64,000 nucleotides of DNA, taken from positions 1 to 64,000 of the forward strand of contig JBCCRO010000027.1 of the NCBI GenBank assembly GCA_039201605.1, in the 5' to 3' direction. The notes under the pieces were generated by a model. It had not been told where the DNA came from. It saw only the letters and a list, made by a program, of their open reading frames with translations, and did no database searches. The stretch is from CADEDH01 sp039201605 (GTDB lineage Bacteria > Actinomycetota > Acidimicrobiia > Acidimicrobiales > SZUA-35). Both the position numbers and the translations under genes were made by a program. Positions 26,296-34,634 of this stretch are shown piece after piece; position 1 is the first letter of the stretch; every line of letters begins with the position of its first letter.

Positions 26296-26406
26296 TCCAA
26301 CGGCTTCGGCGGGCTGCACCCGGCGCCGGCCCGGTACCGCCGCCCGGCGTGTGGCGGCACCGTCTCGGGGTCGGGCTCGACCGCAGGCTCCGGCTCGGAG
26401 TCGGTC

Positions 26407-27339
26407 TCAGGCCAGGGGCCACACGATCCGGGTCTGCCAGTCCTCGGGATCGGGGACGTCGGCCGGATCGGTGACGTAGATCTCCCACGGCGCCCCGCCC
26501 GAGGACTCCCCCTCGGCCGCCATCCAGCGGTCGATGGCCTCATGGCCGGCCCCGATCGTCTCATAGGGGCCGGTGTGGACGGTGGTGGCCGCCGTGCCGC
26601 CCGGGAGGGCGCCGGCGATGATGTCGCCGTCGGCGGGCGGGGCCGGCGGGGTGTCGACCAGCGGGATGCCGGCCTCGAGGGTGACGAACGCCGGGCTCTG
26701 GTCGAGATAGCGGACGTAGGGCGGGCCGGCCATGGCCAGACCGGCCTCCATCACGTGGCCGTATACGGTGGGGAGTGACTGCCCGAGAACCTCGGCCACC
26801 GCCGATTTGTCGGCCCGGCTTCGGATGAACAGGACCGGGGTCTCGGTGAGCTCGCTGCGTTCGATGCTGTAGGACATGGTGTGCTCCGAGTGGTTGGACG
26901 TGCCGCCGGGCCGCGGGGCCGACGGGGTGCTGGTGGGTCGGACGGCGGCCGGGAGGACGCCGATACAGGGGCCGATGTCGTCGATGAGGCGGGCCTGATC
27001 GACGTTCAGCCGTCCCGGGGTCCGCCGTCGGTAGCCGGTGGGCGACACCCCGTAGTGACGATGGAAGGCCCGGGTGAACACCTCGTGGCTGTCGAACCCG
27101 ACGGCGACGGCGATGTCGAGCACCGTGTCGTCGGTCGAGAGCAGCAGCGCCGCCCCTCGTTCGAGGCGCAGGCGCCGTTGGTAGCGATCCGGGCTCTCCC
27201 CGGTGAGGGTGCGCACCACCCGCTGGGCGTGGGTGGGCGACAGGGCGACGGCTCGGGCGACCTCGGACAGATCGAGCGTGTGCTCGGCCTTGCGCATCCG
27301 GCCCAGGACGGGCAGGACGTGTTCGATCCCGGTTGCCAT
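26407..27339 (-). CDS. AraC-family regulator with GyrI-like effector domain
   Basis: This 310-residue protein has a double helix-turn-helix AraC domain at residues 5-105, shown by LDLSEVARAVALSPTHAQRV and DIAVAVGFDSHEVFTRAFHR, ending in GVSPTGYRR. A linker leads to a GyrI-like small-molecule-binding domain at about 155-310, containing VHTGPYETIGAG and WEIYVTDPADVPDPEDW. This is the Rob/SoxS-BmrR-like plan with the DNA-binding domain first, used for sensing cationic drugs or metabolites. I chose the ATG at 27339 because a minus-strand TAGGTT ends 7 nt upstream. The target is unknown. Confidence 0.86.
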   Translation of the reverse strand: MATGIEHVLPVLGRMRKAEHTLDLSEVARAVALSPTHAQRVVRTLTGESPDRYQRRLRLERGAALLLSTDDTVLDIAVAVGFDSHEVFTRAFHRHYGVSPTGYRRRTPGRLNVDQARLIDDIGPCIGVLPAAVRPTSTPSAPRPGGTSNHSEHTMSYSIERSELTETPVLFIRSRADKSAVAEVLGQSLPTVYGHVMEAGLAMAGPPYVRYLDQSPAFVTLEAGIPLVDTPPAPPADGDIIAGALPGGTAATTVHTGPYETIGAGHEAIDRWMAAEGESSGGAPWEIYVTDPADVPDPEDWQTRIVWPLA

Positions 27340-27346
27340 CGCGCTC

Positions 27347-27352
27347 AACCTA
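27347..27352 (-). promoter_or_regulatory. -10 box of leaderless araC-type mRNA
   Basis: Minus-strand TAGGTT lies 7 nt before the ATG at 27339. Confidence 0.45.
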
Positions 27353-27414
27353 GTGCTCGGCCGGAGCGCCGTCTTGACCGATCTTGCGATGCTGCGGGGC
27401 GGGCCGAGCCGACC

Positions 27415-28617
27415 TCAGACGGCGTCGAGGGCGGTGTGGAGGTCGGTGAGCAGCTCGCCGCAGTCCTCCAGGCCGATCGACAGTCGCACCATCGACTCGC
27501 CGATCCCGACCAGAGCCCTCCCCTCGGGCCCGATCCGCCGGTGGGTGGTGGTGGCCGGGTGGGTGACCAGGCTCTTGGCGTCGCCCAGATTGTTGGAGAT
27601 GTCGAACAGGCGAAGCCGGTCGAGGAAGCGGAACGTCTCCTCCTTGCCGCCGTCGATGGTCACCGCGACCACCGTCCCCCCGGCCGACATCTGCCGCTTG
27701 GCCAGATCGTGCTGAGGGTGGGAGGGCAGGCCCGGATAGAGCACCGACGACAGCTTGGCGTGACCATCGAGCTCGGCGGCCACGGCGGCGGCCGATGCAC
27801 AGGCTGCGTCGACCCGGAGACGAAGCGTCTCCATGCCCTTGACCAGGGTCCAGGCGTTGAACGGCGACAGGCTGGGGCCGGTGTGGCGGAGGAACGGCAT
27901 CAGGTACCGCTCGACGTAGTCGGCATCGGCCAGCACGGCGCCGCCGAGGACCCGGCCCTGCCCGTCGATGTGCTTGGTGGCGGAGTACACCACGACGTCG
28001 GCGCCGAGGGTGAGGGGCTTCTGCAGCACCGGCGAGGCGAACACGTTGTCGATGATCAGCCGACCGCCCGCGGCGTGGGTCAGGTCGGCCACGGCGGCGA
28101 TGTCGATGATCTGCAGGCCGGGGTTGGAGGGGCTCTCGATGAAGGTGGCCGCCGTCGGTTTCGACAGGGCCGCCGCCCACTGATCGAGGTCGGTCCCGTC
28201 GACCAGCACGGTCTCCACCCCCAGGCGGGGCAGGATCTCGTTGAGGATGACCGAGCAGCTCCCGAACAGGGCCCGGGACCCGACCACCCGGTCGCCCGCC
28301 GACACCAGCGACGCCAGGGAGGCGAACACCGCCGCCATCCCGCTGGCGGTCGCCATGCACGCTTCGGCCCCCTCCAGCAGCCGGAGCCGCTCCTCGAACA
28401 TCGACACGGTCGGGTTGCCGTAGCGGGAGTAGATGAACCGCTCGTGTTCGCCGGCGAAGGCGGCCTCGGCCTCGGCGGCCGAGTCGTACACATAGCCGGA
28501 GGTGGGGAAGATCGCTTCGGCCGTCTCGGAGAAGCCGGTCCTGGTCAGACCGCCCCGAACCAGCAGGGTGGACTCGGCCGGCGAGGGGGTGGGTTGGCCG
28601 TCGATGTGATCGGACAT
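27415..28617 (-). CDS. metZ: O-succinylhomoserine/O-acetylhomoserine sulfhydrylase
   Basis: This 400-residue PLP enzyme of the Cys/Met metabolism family makes homocysteine from activated homoserine and sulfide. The PLP lysine is in VVYSATKHIDGQGRVLGG near residue 207; the HIDGQGR sequence is typical of MetZ rather than MetB or MetC. The start region PAESTLLVRGGLTRT and the C-terminal MVRLSIGLEDCGELL are also typical. It is cytoplasmic and tetrameric by family. It starts 3 nt after the rhodanese gene, so the two form an operon. This pairing is common, and the rhodanese may supply or handle sulfide sulfur. Confidence 0.93.
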   Translation of the reverse strand: MSDHIDGQPTPSPAESTLLVRGGLTRTGFSETAEAIFPTSGYVYDSAAEAEAAFAGEHERFIYSRYGNPTVSMFEERLRLLEGAEACMATASGMAAVFASLASLVSAGDRVVGSRALFGSCSVILNEILPRLGVETVLVDGTDLDQWAAALSKPTAATFIESPSNPGLQIIDIAAVADLTHAAGGRLIIDNVFASPVLQKPLTLGADVVVYSATKHIDGQGRVLGGAVLADADYVERYLMPFLRHTGPSLSPFNAWTLVKGMETLRLRVDAACASAAAVAAELDGHAKLSSVLYPGLPSHPQHDLAKRQMSAGGTVVAVTIDGGKEETFRFLDRLRLFDISNNLGDAKSLVTHPATTTHRRIGPEGRALVGIGESMVRLSIGLEDCGELLTDLHTALDAV

Positions 28618-28620
28618 CGG

Positions 28621-29016
28621 TCAGTTCTGGGCCCACGGCAGACCGGCGCCGCGCCAGCCGCCGGTGCGGTGGCCTTCGGCGTCGTGGCCGCCCTCGAACC
28701 CGTCGAGCACGTTGTAGACCGCCTGGTGCCCGGCCGCGGTCAGGGCGTTGGCCGCGGCGATCGACCGCACGCCCGATCGGCAGAGGCAGATGATGGGCTG
28801 GCCCGGATCGAGCCCCCCGCCGGCCTGGGCCACGAACTCCGGGTTGGGCCGACCGGAGGGCCAGCTCGTCCATTCGACGAAGCGGGTGCCCTGCACCGAG
28901 GGCACGCCGACGAAGGTCCACTCGGCCTCGGTCCGCACATCGACCAGGACGGCGGCGGTGTCGGCGGCGAGCATGTCGAACGCCTCCTGAGGGGTGAGGT
29001 CACCGGCATAGGTCAT
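28621..29016 (-). CDS. Rhodanese-like sulfurtransferase (metZ partner)
   Basis: This is a 131-residue single rhodanese domain. VLVDVRTEAEWTFVGVPS is at about 22-40, and the active-site loop CLCRSGVRS, with catalytic Cys near residue 78, is followed by NVLDGFEGGHD. The wider insertion RFVEWTSWPSG is typical of the rhodaneses that sit next to metZ. It would transfer sulfane sulfur in the cytoplasm. GAAGGAG precedes the ATG. It is the first gene of the operon, and its promoter has a TATACT -10 box covered by an inverted repeat. Confidence 0.9.
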   Translation of the reverse strand: MTYAGDLTPQEAFDMLAADTAAVLVDVRTEAEWTFVGVPSVQGTRFVEWTSWPSGRPNPEFVAQAGGGLDPGQPIICLCRSGVRSIAAANALTAAGHQAVYNVLDGFEGGHDAEGHRTGGWRGAGLPWAQN

Positions 29017-29087
29017 GTTCGGGTTCTCCTTCGAGGCGTCGACGGCGGCGGTGGGCCGAGCGGGACGGTAGCCGCTCCGCGCCCTCG

Positions 29088-29112
29088 ATTCCCGAGTATA
29101 TTTATCGGGATT
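29088..29112 (-). promoter_or_regulatory. Promoter and inverted-repeat operator of rhodanese-metZ operon
   Basis: The minus-strand -10 box TATACT (plus 29095-29100) is overlapped by the inverted repeat ATTCCCGA (29088-29095) / TCGGGATT (29105-29112), which has 9-nt spacing and one mismatch. This AT-rich patch stands out in GC-rich DNA. A repressor bound here would block the promoter. The leader would be about 70 nt. Confidence 0.55.
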
Positions 29113-29158
29113 CGACAGCGGCCCTCGGCGGCCGGGAAAGTGCAGCTGGTGAGCGCCA

Positions 29159-29356
29159 ATGAGTGACCGCGCCGATCACGACGTGCCCGAGGAGCAGCCG
29201 CTCCGCTACCGGCTCCTCACCGGGCCCGATGACAGCGCCTTCTGCGCCCGGGTGTCGGCCGCCCTCGATGCGGGCTACGTGCTCTACGGCCCGCCCTCGA
29301 TCACCTGGCGGGGCGACGGGGGTTATGTGGCTCAGGCGGTCGTTCTGCCCGACTGA
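29159..29356 (+). CDS. DUF1737-domain small protein
   Basis: This is a 65-residue protein with one small domain. The pattern YRLLTGPDDSAFCARVSAAL, then GYVLYGPPS, ending VAQAVVLPD, matches the DUF1737 family of about 50-60 residues found beside or within sugar and stress proteins. No membrane segment is present. Its function is unknown. It lies 33 nt upstream of the polysaccharide deacetylase on the same strand. Confidence 0.7.
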   Translation: MSDRADHDVPEEQPLRYRLLTGPDDSAFCARVSAALDAGYVLYGPPSITWRGDGGYVAQAVVLPD

Positions 29357-29389
29357 CCATCGAGTCGGGGTCGTAGAATCGGGGGCTCC

Positions 29390-30187
29390 ATGCGTCACCC
29401 CGTGCCCATCCTGCTCTACCACCACGTGAGCGACGAGCCGCTCCCCTGGTGCTCCACCCCGGTGCTGTTCGACCGGCACCTCGCCTGGCTGGCCGACAAC
29501 GGCTACCGCACCATCAGCCTCGATCAGCTCCGGGACCGCATCGAGGGCCGGGCGGAGGGCGCGCCCCGGGAGGTCGTCATCACCTTCGACGACGGCTACG
29601 CCGAGCTGGGCGGCGACGTGGCCGATTCGCTGCGCCGCCACGGCTTCCGCGCCGCCGCCTTCCTCATCACCTCCCGCAACCCCGACACCGAGGGCGAGCT
29701 CTACGCCGACGGCTACGAGGCCCCCGACCAGACCGCCTACCTGTCGTGGCAACGGGCCCGGGAGCTGGCCGACGAGGGGCTGTTCGAGTTCCACAGTCAC
29801 ACCCACTCCCACCGGACATGGCCCCTCATCGCCGACGAGGCCCCGGTGCTGGCGGCCGAGATCAGCACCGCCCGCTCGCTGCTGAGCGACCGCCTGGAGC
29901 GACCGGAGACCGACTTCGACCACCTGGCCTGGCCCTACGGCCGAGCGTGCGGCCCCTGGGAGGACGAGGCCCGCAACCTGGGCGTGCCCGTCCAGTACGT
30001 GGTGCAGCGGGGCGCCGTGACCCGGGCCGACCAGATCGACCGGTTGCCCCGCATCCTGGTCGACGGGATGCCACTGTCGTCGTTCTCCCGGTGGGTCCGG
30101 ATCCTGTCCCGCCGACCGACCGCCATCGCCACCAACAAGGTGTTCGGCGCCATCCGGGCCCGCCGTCAGGGTGCGGCCTATGTCTGA
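29390..30187 (+). CDS. Polysaccharide deacetylase (carbohydrate esterase 4)
   Basis: This 265-residue NodB-type deacetylase has the metal/catalytic motif TFDDGY near residue 64, where the first Asp is the base. The metal-binding motif HSHTHSH is near 138, and LAWPYGRACG near 180. It removes acetyl groups from N-acetylated glycans. No clear signal peptide is present, so it may act at the cytoplasmic side, on a lipid-linked precursor. A TAGAAT -10 box at 29374-29379 lies 10 nt before the ATG. The end overlaps the following glycosyltransferase by 8 nt, so the two are coupled and probably act on the same glycan. Confidence 0.88.
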   Translation: MRHPVPILLYHHVSDEPLPWCSTPVLFDRHLAWLADNGYRTISLDQLRDRIEGRAEGAPREVVITFDDGYAELGGDVADSLRRHGFRAAAFLITSRNPDTEGELYADGYEAPDQTAYLSWQRARELADEGLFEFHSHTHSHRTWPLIADEAPVLAAEISTARSLLSDRLERPETDFDHLAWPYGRACGPWEDEARNLGVPVQYVVQRGAVTRADQIDRLPRILVDGMPLSSFSRWVRILSRRPTAIATNKVFGAIRARRQGAAYV

Positions 30188-31364
30188 GTCGGTCACGTCC
30201 GGGGCGGGAGCGGGGTGGGACCGCAAGCGGTGCACCATCCTCCAGCGCCGCATGGTCCAGTACCGGACGACGCTCTTCGAGCGCCTCCGCGACGAGCTCG
30301 ACGGCCGCAACATCGACCTCCGGGTGGTGTACGGCCAACCCTCCCCCAACGACGCCAAGCGCAACGACGCCCGCCACCTCAGCTGGGGTGACGAGGTGGA
30401 AGCCCGCTGGTTCACCGTGCGGGGCACCGAGTTGCTGTGGCAGCCCTGCCCGCCCGATGCCCGCAAGGCCGATCTGGTGATCCTCCAGCAGGAGAACAAG
30501 ATCCTCTCCAACCTGCCCCACCTGCTGCGACGCGCCGTCGGCTCGGCCAAGCTCGGCTACTGGGGCCACGGTCGCAACCTGCAGAGCACCGATCCCGACG
30601 GCTTGAGCGAGCGGATGAAGGCCACGCTGATCACCCAGGTCGACTGGTGGTTCGCCTACACCGAGCAGACCCGCGAGCTGCTCCACGCCGACCGGTATCC
30701 CGACGAGCGGATCACCGTGCTCGACAACGCCATCGACAACGACTCCTTCGTCGCCGACCTGGCCGCGGTGGGCGACGAACGACTCGACGAGCTCCGTCGC
30801 CGGATCGATCTCGTCCCCGACGGGTCCCTCGCCGTGTACTGCGGGTCGCTCTACCCCGACAAACGGCTCGATCTGCTCCTCGACGTGGCTCGCCGGGTCC
30901 ACGAGCAGGATCCGTCGTTCCGCCTGGTGGTGATGGGCGACGGACCCTCCCGAGCCGAGGTGGAGGCCTTCACCGAAGCCCACCCCTGGGCCCACTGGGT
31001 CGGCATGCAGACCGGGGTCGACAAGGCGGCCTGGTTCCGCCTGGCCAAGGTGTACCTCAGCCCCGGGGCGGTCGGCCTCCACGTGCTCGACGCCTTCACC
31101 GCCGGGGTCCCGATGTTCACCACCACCACGGCTCTCCACGGACCGGAGATCTGCTACCTGGAGAACGGCGTCAACGGCTACGTGCTCGAACCCGACCCGG
31201 CGCTGTTCGCCAAGACGGTCGCCGACGTGCTGGCCGACCCGGACCGTCTGCGGTCGCTGGTCGACGCCGGTCGACGCTCCGCCGAGCGCTACACCCTGGC
31301 CAACATGCTGACGAGCTTCGCCGACGGCATCGAAGCCGCCATCGCCACCCCCCGCCTCCGCTGA
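30180..31364 (+). CDS. Glycosyltransferase family 4 protein
   Basis: This 394-residue GT-B enzyme has an N-terminal acceptor domain that begins QRRMVQYRTTLFERLRDEL. The C-terminal nucleotide-sugar domain has LAVYCGSLYPDKRLDLLLDV near residue 220, followed by LVVMGDGPSRAEVE. It also has SPGAVGLHVLDAFTAGVPMF, which holds the donor-binding Glu/Asp region. It probably transfers a hexose to a surface glycan or glycolipid. The ATG at 30180 overlaps the deacetylase stop by 8 nt. A GTG three codons upstream is possible. It is probably peripheral to the membrane. Confidence 0.87.
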   Translation: MSESVTSGAGAGWDRKRCTILQRRMVQYRTTLFERLRDELDGRNIDLRVVYGQPSPNDAKRNDARHLSWGDEVEARWFTVRGTELLWQPCPPDARKADLVILQQENKILSNLPHLLRRAVGSAKLGYWGHGRNLQSTDPDGLSERMKATLITQVDWWFAYTEQTRELLHADRYPDERITVLDNAIDNDSFVADLAAVGDERLDELRRRIDLVPDGSLAVYCGSLYPDKRLDLLLDVARRVHEQDPSFRLVVMGDGPSRAEVEAFTEAHPWAHWVGMQTGVDKAAWFRLAKVYLSPGAVGLHVLDAFTAGVPMFTTTTALHGPEICYLENGVNGYVLEPDPALFAKTVADVLADPDRLRSLVDAGRRSAERYTLANMLTSFADGIEAAIATPRLR

Positions 31365-31461
31365 CCCCGATCCAACCCGTCGCCGCGCCCAGCTGACCAG
31401 GCCGAACATCATCGACCGGTCGGAGTCCTGGGCATCGGTCTCCCGCCGCCGATAGGACCCC

Positions 31462-33093
31462 ATGTCGAAAACGGTCCGCCAACCGCTCGCCGCCGCCCTC
31501 GTGGCGCTCGCCCTCCTGCTCACCCTGGCCCCGCCGGCCGGGGCCGAGGAGGCGGTCGGGCCCCTGCCGACGCCCGAGGACTTCGTCACCCAGCAGTACG
31601 AGGACTTCCTCTCCCGCAGCCCCGACACCACCGGCCTGAACTACTGGACGGCCCAGCTGGAAGCCGGGGCCGACCCGGCCACCCTGGTCGAATCGCTGGC
31701 CCTGAGCGAGGAGTTCGCCGGCACCATCGCCCCCGTCGTCCGCCTGTATTACGCCCACTTCCAGCGCCCGCCCGACCACGCCGGTCTCGACTACTGGGCG
31801 AGTGTCGCCCGCAACGGTGCCTCGCTGGCCGGTATCTCCGAGGAGTTCGTCAACTCCGAGGAGTTCGAGGCGACCTACGGCTCCCTGAACGACGCCCAGT
31901 ACGTCGACCTCGTCTACACCAACGTCCTGGAACGGCCGGCCGACGACGCCGGCACCGCCTACTGGACCAACCTCCTGGCCAACGGCATGAGCCGGGGAGC
32001 CCTCCTCGCCGCCTTCTCCGAGTCCGAGGAGTACCAGACGAAGATGGACGGGACCGTGCGGGCCACGATGCTGTACGTCGGGATGCTCAAGCGGGCCCCG
32101 GAGAGCGACGGCCTCGACTACTGGGCCGACACCCTCGACGGCGGCGCCCGCTACCGCGACGTGATCGCCGGCTTCCTCGGCGCCGCCGAGTACGACGACC
32201 GGATCGAGGGGATCTACCCCCACGTGAACCCGCTGACCGGGGTGCCGACCAGGACGTTCCCCCTTCGCCCGGCGCTGGCGGTGAAGATCGACAACGTCGA
32301 CGCCGCCCGCCCCCAGTCCAACATCGAGCACGCCGACGTCATCTACGAGGAGATGGTCGAGGGCAACCTGACCCGCCTGGTGGCCGTGTTCCACTCGACG
32401 CTCCCCGCCACCGTGGGGCCGGTGCGCTCGATCCGGACCACCGACATCGACATCCTCGATCAGCTCAACACCCCGCTGCTCGCCGCCTCCGGGGCCAACA
32501 GCGGGGTGCTGGCGGCGGTGGCCGGCGCCGACCTGGTGAACGTCAACGCCCTCGTCGTCGGGGGTGCCTACTACCGGGACGGTTCCCGGCGGGCACCCCA
32601 CAATCTGTACGCCGATACCCACGCCCTGTACCTCGGCGCCCCCAGTCAGGGTGGCGTGCCGACCGCCCTGTTCGACTACCGCCGACCGCACACGACGCCC
32701 ACCGGCGGCGTGGCCGCCACCGGGGTGTCGGTCGCCTTCGGCCGGGCCGACATCGACTTCACCTGGTCGCCGACGGCCAAGGGTTGGGTCCGCAGCCAGA
32801 ACGGCTCGACCCACACCACGGCCGCCGGTCGAGCCCTGGCCCCGGCCAACGTGGTCGTGCTCGAAGTGCCCTACGGCGTGAGCGCGGCCGACGCCAATTC
32901 GCCGGAGGCGCACACCGTCGGGACGGGCACGGCCCATGTGTTCACCGCGGGCCGCCGGGTGACCGGCACGTGGACCCGCGGCGACTCGAGCGACCCGATC
33001 CGCATCCTCGACGCCAACGGCGACGACATCGCCCTCACCAGGGGCCAGACCTTCGTGGAGCTGGCCCCGCCGGGGTCGATCACCCTCCGCTGA
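31462..33093 (+). CDS. Secreted protein with DUF4214 repeats fused to a DUF3048 domain
   Basis: This 543-residue protein has a signal peptide (LVALALLLTLAPPAGAEEA, cut near residue 29). Residues about 38-255 hold four DUF4214-like repeats of about 52 residues, each with the pattern Y-x-x-x-L-x-R-x-P-D-x-x-G-L-x-Y-W and followed by S-E-E-F or S-E-E-Y. Residues 265-543 are a DUF3048 domain (YerB-like), with RPALAVKIDNVDAARPQSNI, VGPVRSIRTTD and PHNLYADT. DUF4214 modules often occur in adhesion or S-layer-type proteins, while DUF3048 proteins are usually lipoproteins of unknown function. The combination suggests a surface protein. Confidence 0.85.
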   Translation: MSKTVRQPLAAALVALALLLTLAPPAGAEEAVGPLPTPEDFVTQQYEDFLSRSPDTTGLNYWTAQLEAGADPATLVESLALSEEFAGTIAPVVRLYYAHFQRPPDHAGLDYWASVARNGASLAGISEEFVNSEEFEATYGSLNDAQYVDLVYTNVLERPADDAGTAYWTNLLANGMSRGALLAAFSESEEYQTKMDGTVRATMLYVGMLKRAPESDGLDYWADTLDGGARYRDVIAGFLGAAEYDDRIEGIYPHVNPLTGVPTRTFPLRPALAVKIDNVDAARPQSNIEHADVIYEEMVEGNLTRLVAVFHSTLPATVGPVRSIRTTDIDILDQLNTPLLAASGANSGVLAAVAGADLVNVNALVVGGAYYRDGSRRAPHNLYADTHALYLGAPSQGGVPTALFDYRRPHTTPTGGVAATGVSVAFGRADIDFTWSPTAKGWVRSQNGSTHTTAAGRALAPANVVVLEVPYGVSAADANSPEAHTVGTGTAHVFTAGRRVTGTWTRGDSSDPIRILDANGDDIALTRGQTFVELAPPGSITLR

Positions 33094-33160
33094 TCCAAAA
33101 GTGCCAATCCCGATTGCGCCACTCAAGGGCACCGCCCCACAGCCGATCGGCAGACCCGTG

Positions 33161-34498
33161 ATGCGGTTGATTCGATGGCTCCCAACAGGCGTGAATCTGT
33201 CGGACGCGGAGTTCGAGCGTCGCCACCGGGTTGTGCGCACGCTTCTCTATCTGCACATCCCGCTGCTCGCCGTCGTCGGCGTCGTCAACGGCTTCGCCCT
33301 CACCCACGTGGCGGCCGACCTCGGCCTGGTCGTCGGCTTCGCCGTGATGGCAACCCTTCCCAGGAGCCGACTCACGCTCAGCATGTCGGCCAGTCTCGGC
33401 GTGCTGGCCGGCGCCGGCGCTCTCATCCACCTCACCGATGGCGCTATCGAAGCCCACTTCCAGCTCTTCGTTGCGCTGATGTTCATTTCGCTCTACCAGG
33501 ATTGGAAGGCACTCGGGGGCACAATCCTCTTCACCGTCGTCCACCACATCGGCATCAGCCTCATCGCCCCCGAGAGCGCGTTCAGCCACCCGGCGGCCCA
33601 AGCCAAACCGGTGCTGTGGGCCACCATCCACGCCGCCTTCGTCGTGGCCGAGGTGATCGGCATCATCCTGATGTGGAGGATTACCGAAGATGCCCAAAAG
33701 CGCGCCACCGACGCCGGGGACCAGGCGATCCGCCAGGCCGAAGAGCGGACGGCGATGGAGGCCAAGCGGGCCGAGGAGCGTCTGGCCGAGGAGAACGAGC
33801 GGCGATCGGCCGAGCAGGCCCGGATCGAGCAGACCAAGCAACGGGCCGAGCACCTGGAGCGCGCCGCCGCCGCCGTGCGGGATGAGGCGGCGTCGGTCAA
33901 GCGGACCGCCCACTCGCTCGAGGAACAACTCACCTCCGCCGGGCAGTACATGGAGCGTATGCACGCCGGTGTTGAGGAGATGAACGACAAGGTGCGCCTG
34001 GCCAACGGCGCCGCCGGGGCCGGGGTGAACTCAGCCACCGAGGCCGATCACATCATGCAGCGACTCTCGAGCGCTTCGACCGAGATCAACGAGATCATCG
34101 GGGTGATCTCCGAGATCGCCGGCCAGACAAACCTCCTGGCTCTCAACGCCACCATCGAAGCGGCCCGCGCCGGCGAGTCCGGCAAGGGCTTCGCCGTGGT
34201 GGCCACCGAGGTCAAGGAGCTGGCAAACCAGACCGGCAGCGCCACCGATGACATCAACGGTCGGGTGGCGACAATCCGCTCGGCCGCCGACGAGGCGGGG
34301 GAGGCGCTGAAGGGCATCCGCGATGTCATCGAGCAGATCAGCTCGACCCAGGGCGAGATCGCAGTCGGCATCGACGAACAGTCGACGACGACGGCCGACA
34401 TGACGCGCGCCATCGCCCAGGTCTCGACCGAGGCCAGCGATATGGCGGCCACGACCGACCAGCTCGTCTCACTCGTCGAAGAGGTGCTCTCAACCTAG
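33161..34498 (+). CDS. Methyl-accepting chemotaxis protein with histidine-rich membrane sensor
   Basis: This 445-residue protein has an N-terminal membrane domain (about 20-180) with five or six hydrophobic segments. It contains HLTDGAIEAHFQLFVALMFI, ISLYQDWKALGG and VVHHIGIS, a His-rich module I recall from other orphan receptors and GGDEF proteins. A long coiled coil rich in Arg/Glu/Ala follows (about 185-260). The signalling tip is EIAGQTNLLALNATIEAARA with GFAVVATEVKELANQ. No large periplasmic ligand domain exists, so sensing is within the membrane. Start choice is uncertain: GTG at 33101 is also in frame. No che genes are in the window. Confidence 0.85.
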   Translation: MRLIRWLPTGVNLSDAEFERRHRVVRTLLYLHIPLLAVVGVVNGFALTHVAADLGLVVGFAVMATLPRSRLTLSMSASLGVLAGAGALIHLTDGAIEAHFQLFVALMFISLYQDWKALGGTILFTVVHHIGISLIAPESAFSHPAAQAKPVLWATIHAAFVVAEVIGIILMWRITEDAQKRATDAGDQAIRQAEERTAMEAKRAEERLAEENERRSAEQARIEQTKQRAEHLERAAAAVRDEAASVKRTAHSLEEQLTSAGQYMERMHAGVEEMNDKVRLANGAAGAGVNSATEADHIMQRLSSASTEINEIIGVISEIAGQTNLLALNATIEAARAGESGKGFAVVATEVKELANQTGSATDDINGRVATIRSAADEAGEALKGIRDVIEQISSTQGEIAVGIDEQSTTTADMTRAIAQVSTEASDMAATTDQLVSLVEEVLST

Positions 34499-34536
34499 AC
34501 CCCTGTGGCAACCCCCCCCAGCGGCCGGGGGGACGA

Positions 34537-34581
34537 CTAGGGGATTCCCCGATCCCGCGATCTTGCGTTCTGTCCTAAGTT
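34537..34581 (+). promoter_or_regulatory. Promoter region of first IniB-like gene with TAGGGGATT motif
   Basis: TAGGGGATT (34537-34545, continuing into CCCC) lies about 30 bp upstream of the -10-like TAAGTT (34576-34581). The same 9-mer occurs twice, inverted, upstream of the paralogue at 36820-36841. The leader shared with the paralogue contains GCAAGCAACC and ends in an SD with GGAGGGA. Confidence 0.5.
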
Positions 34582-34634
34582 GTGTCCCACCAAGCAAGCA
34601 ACCCAGACACGAACCATCCATGGAGGGACAAGAC

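Noticed and set aside
29017..29100. SAM riboswitch upstream of the rhodanese-metZ operon
   Set aside because: The leader is only about 70 nt, and I could not trace the conserved helices of a SAM aptamer.
26881..29166. 761-residue plus-strand ORF opposite the AraC-type, metZ and rhodanese genes
   Set aside because: It spans three clear minus-strand genes and shows no domain of its own.
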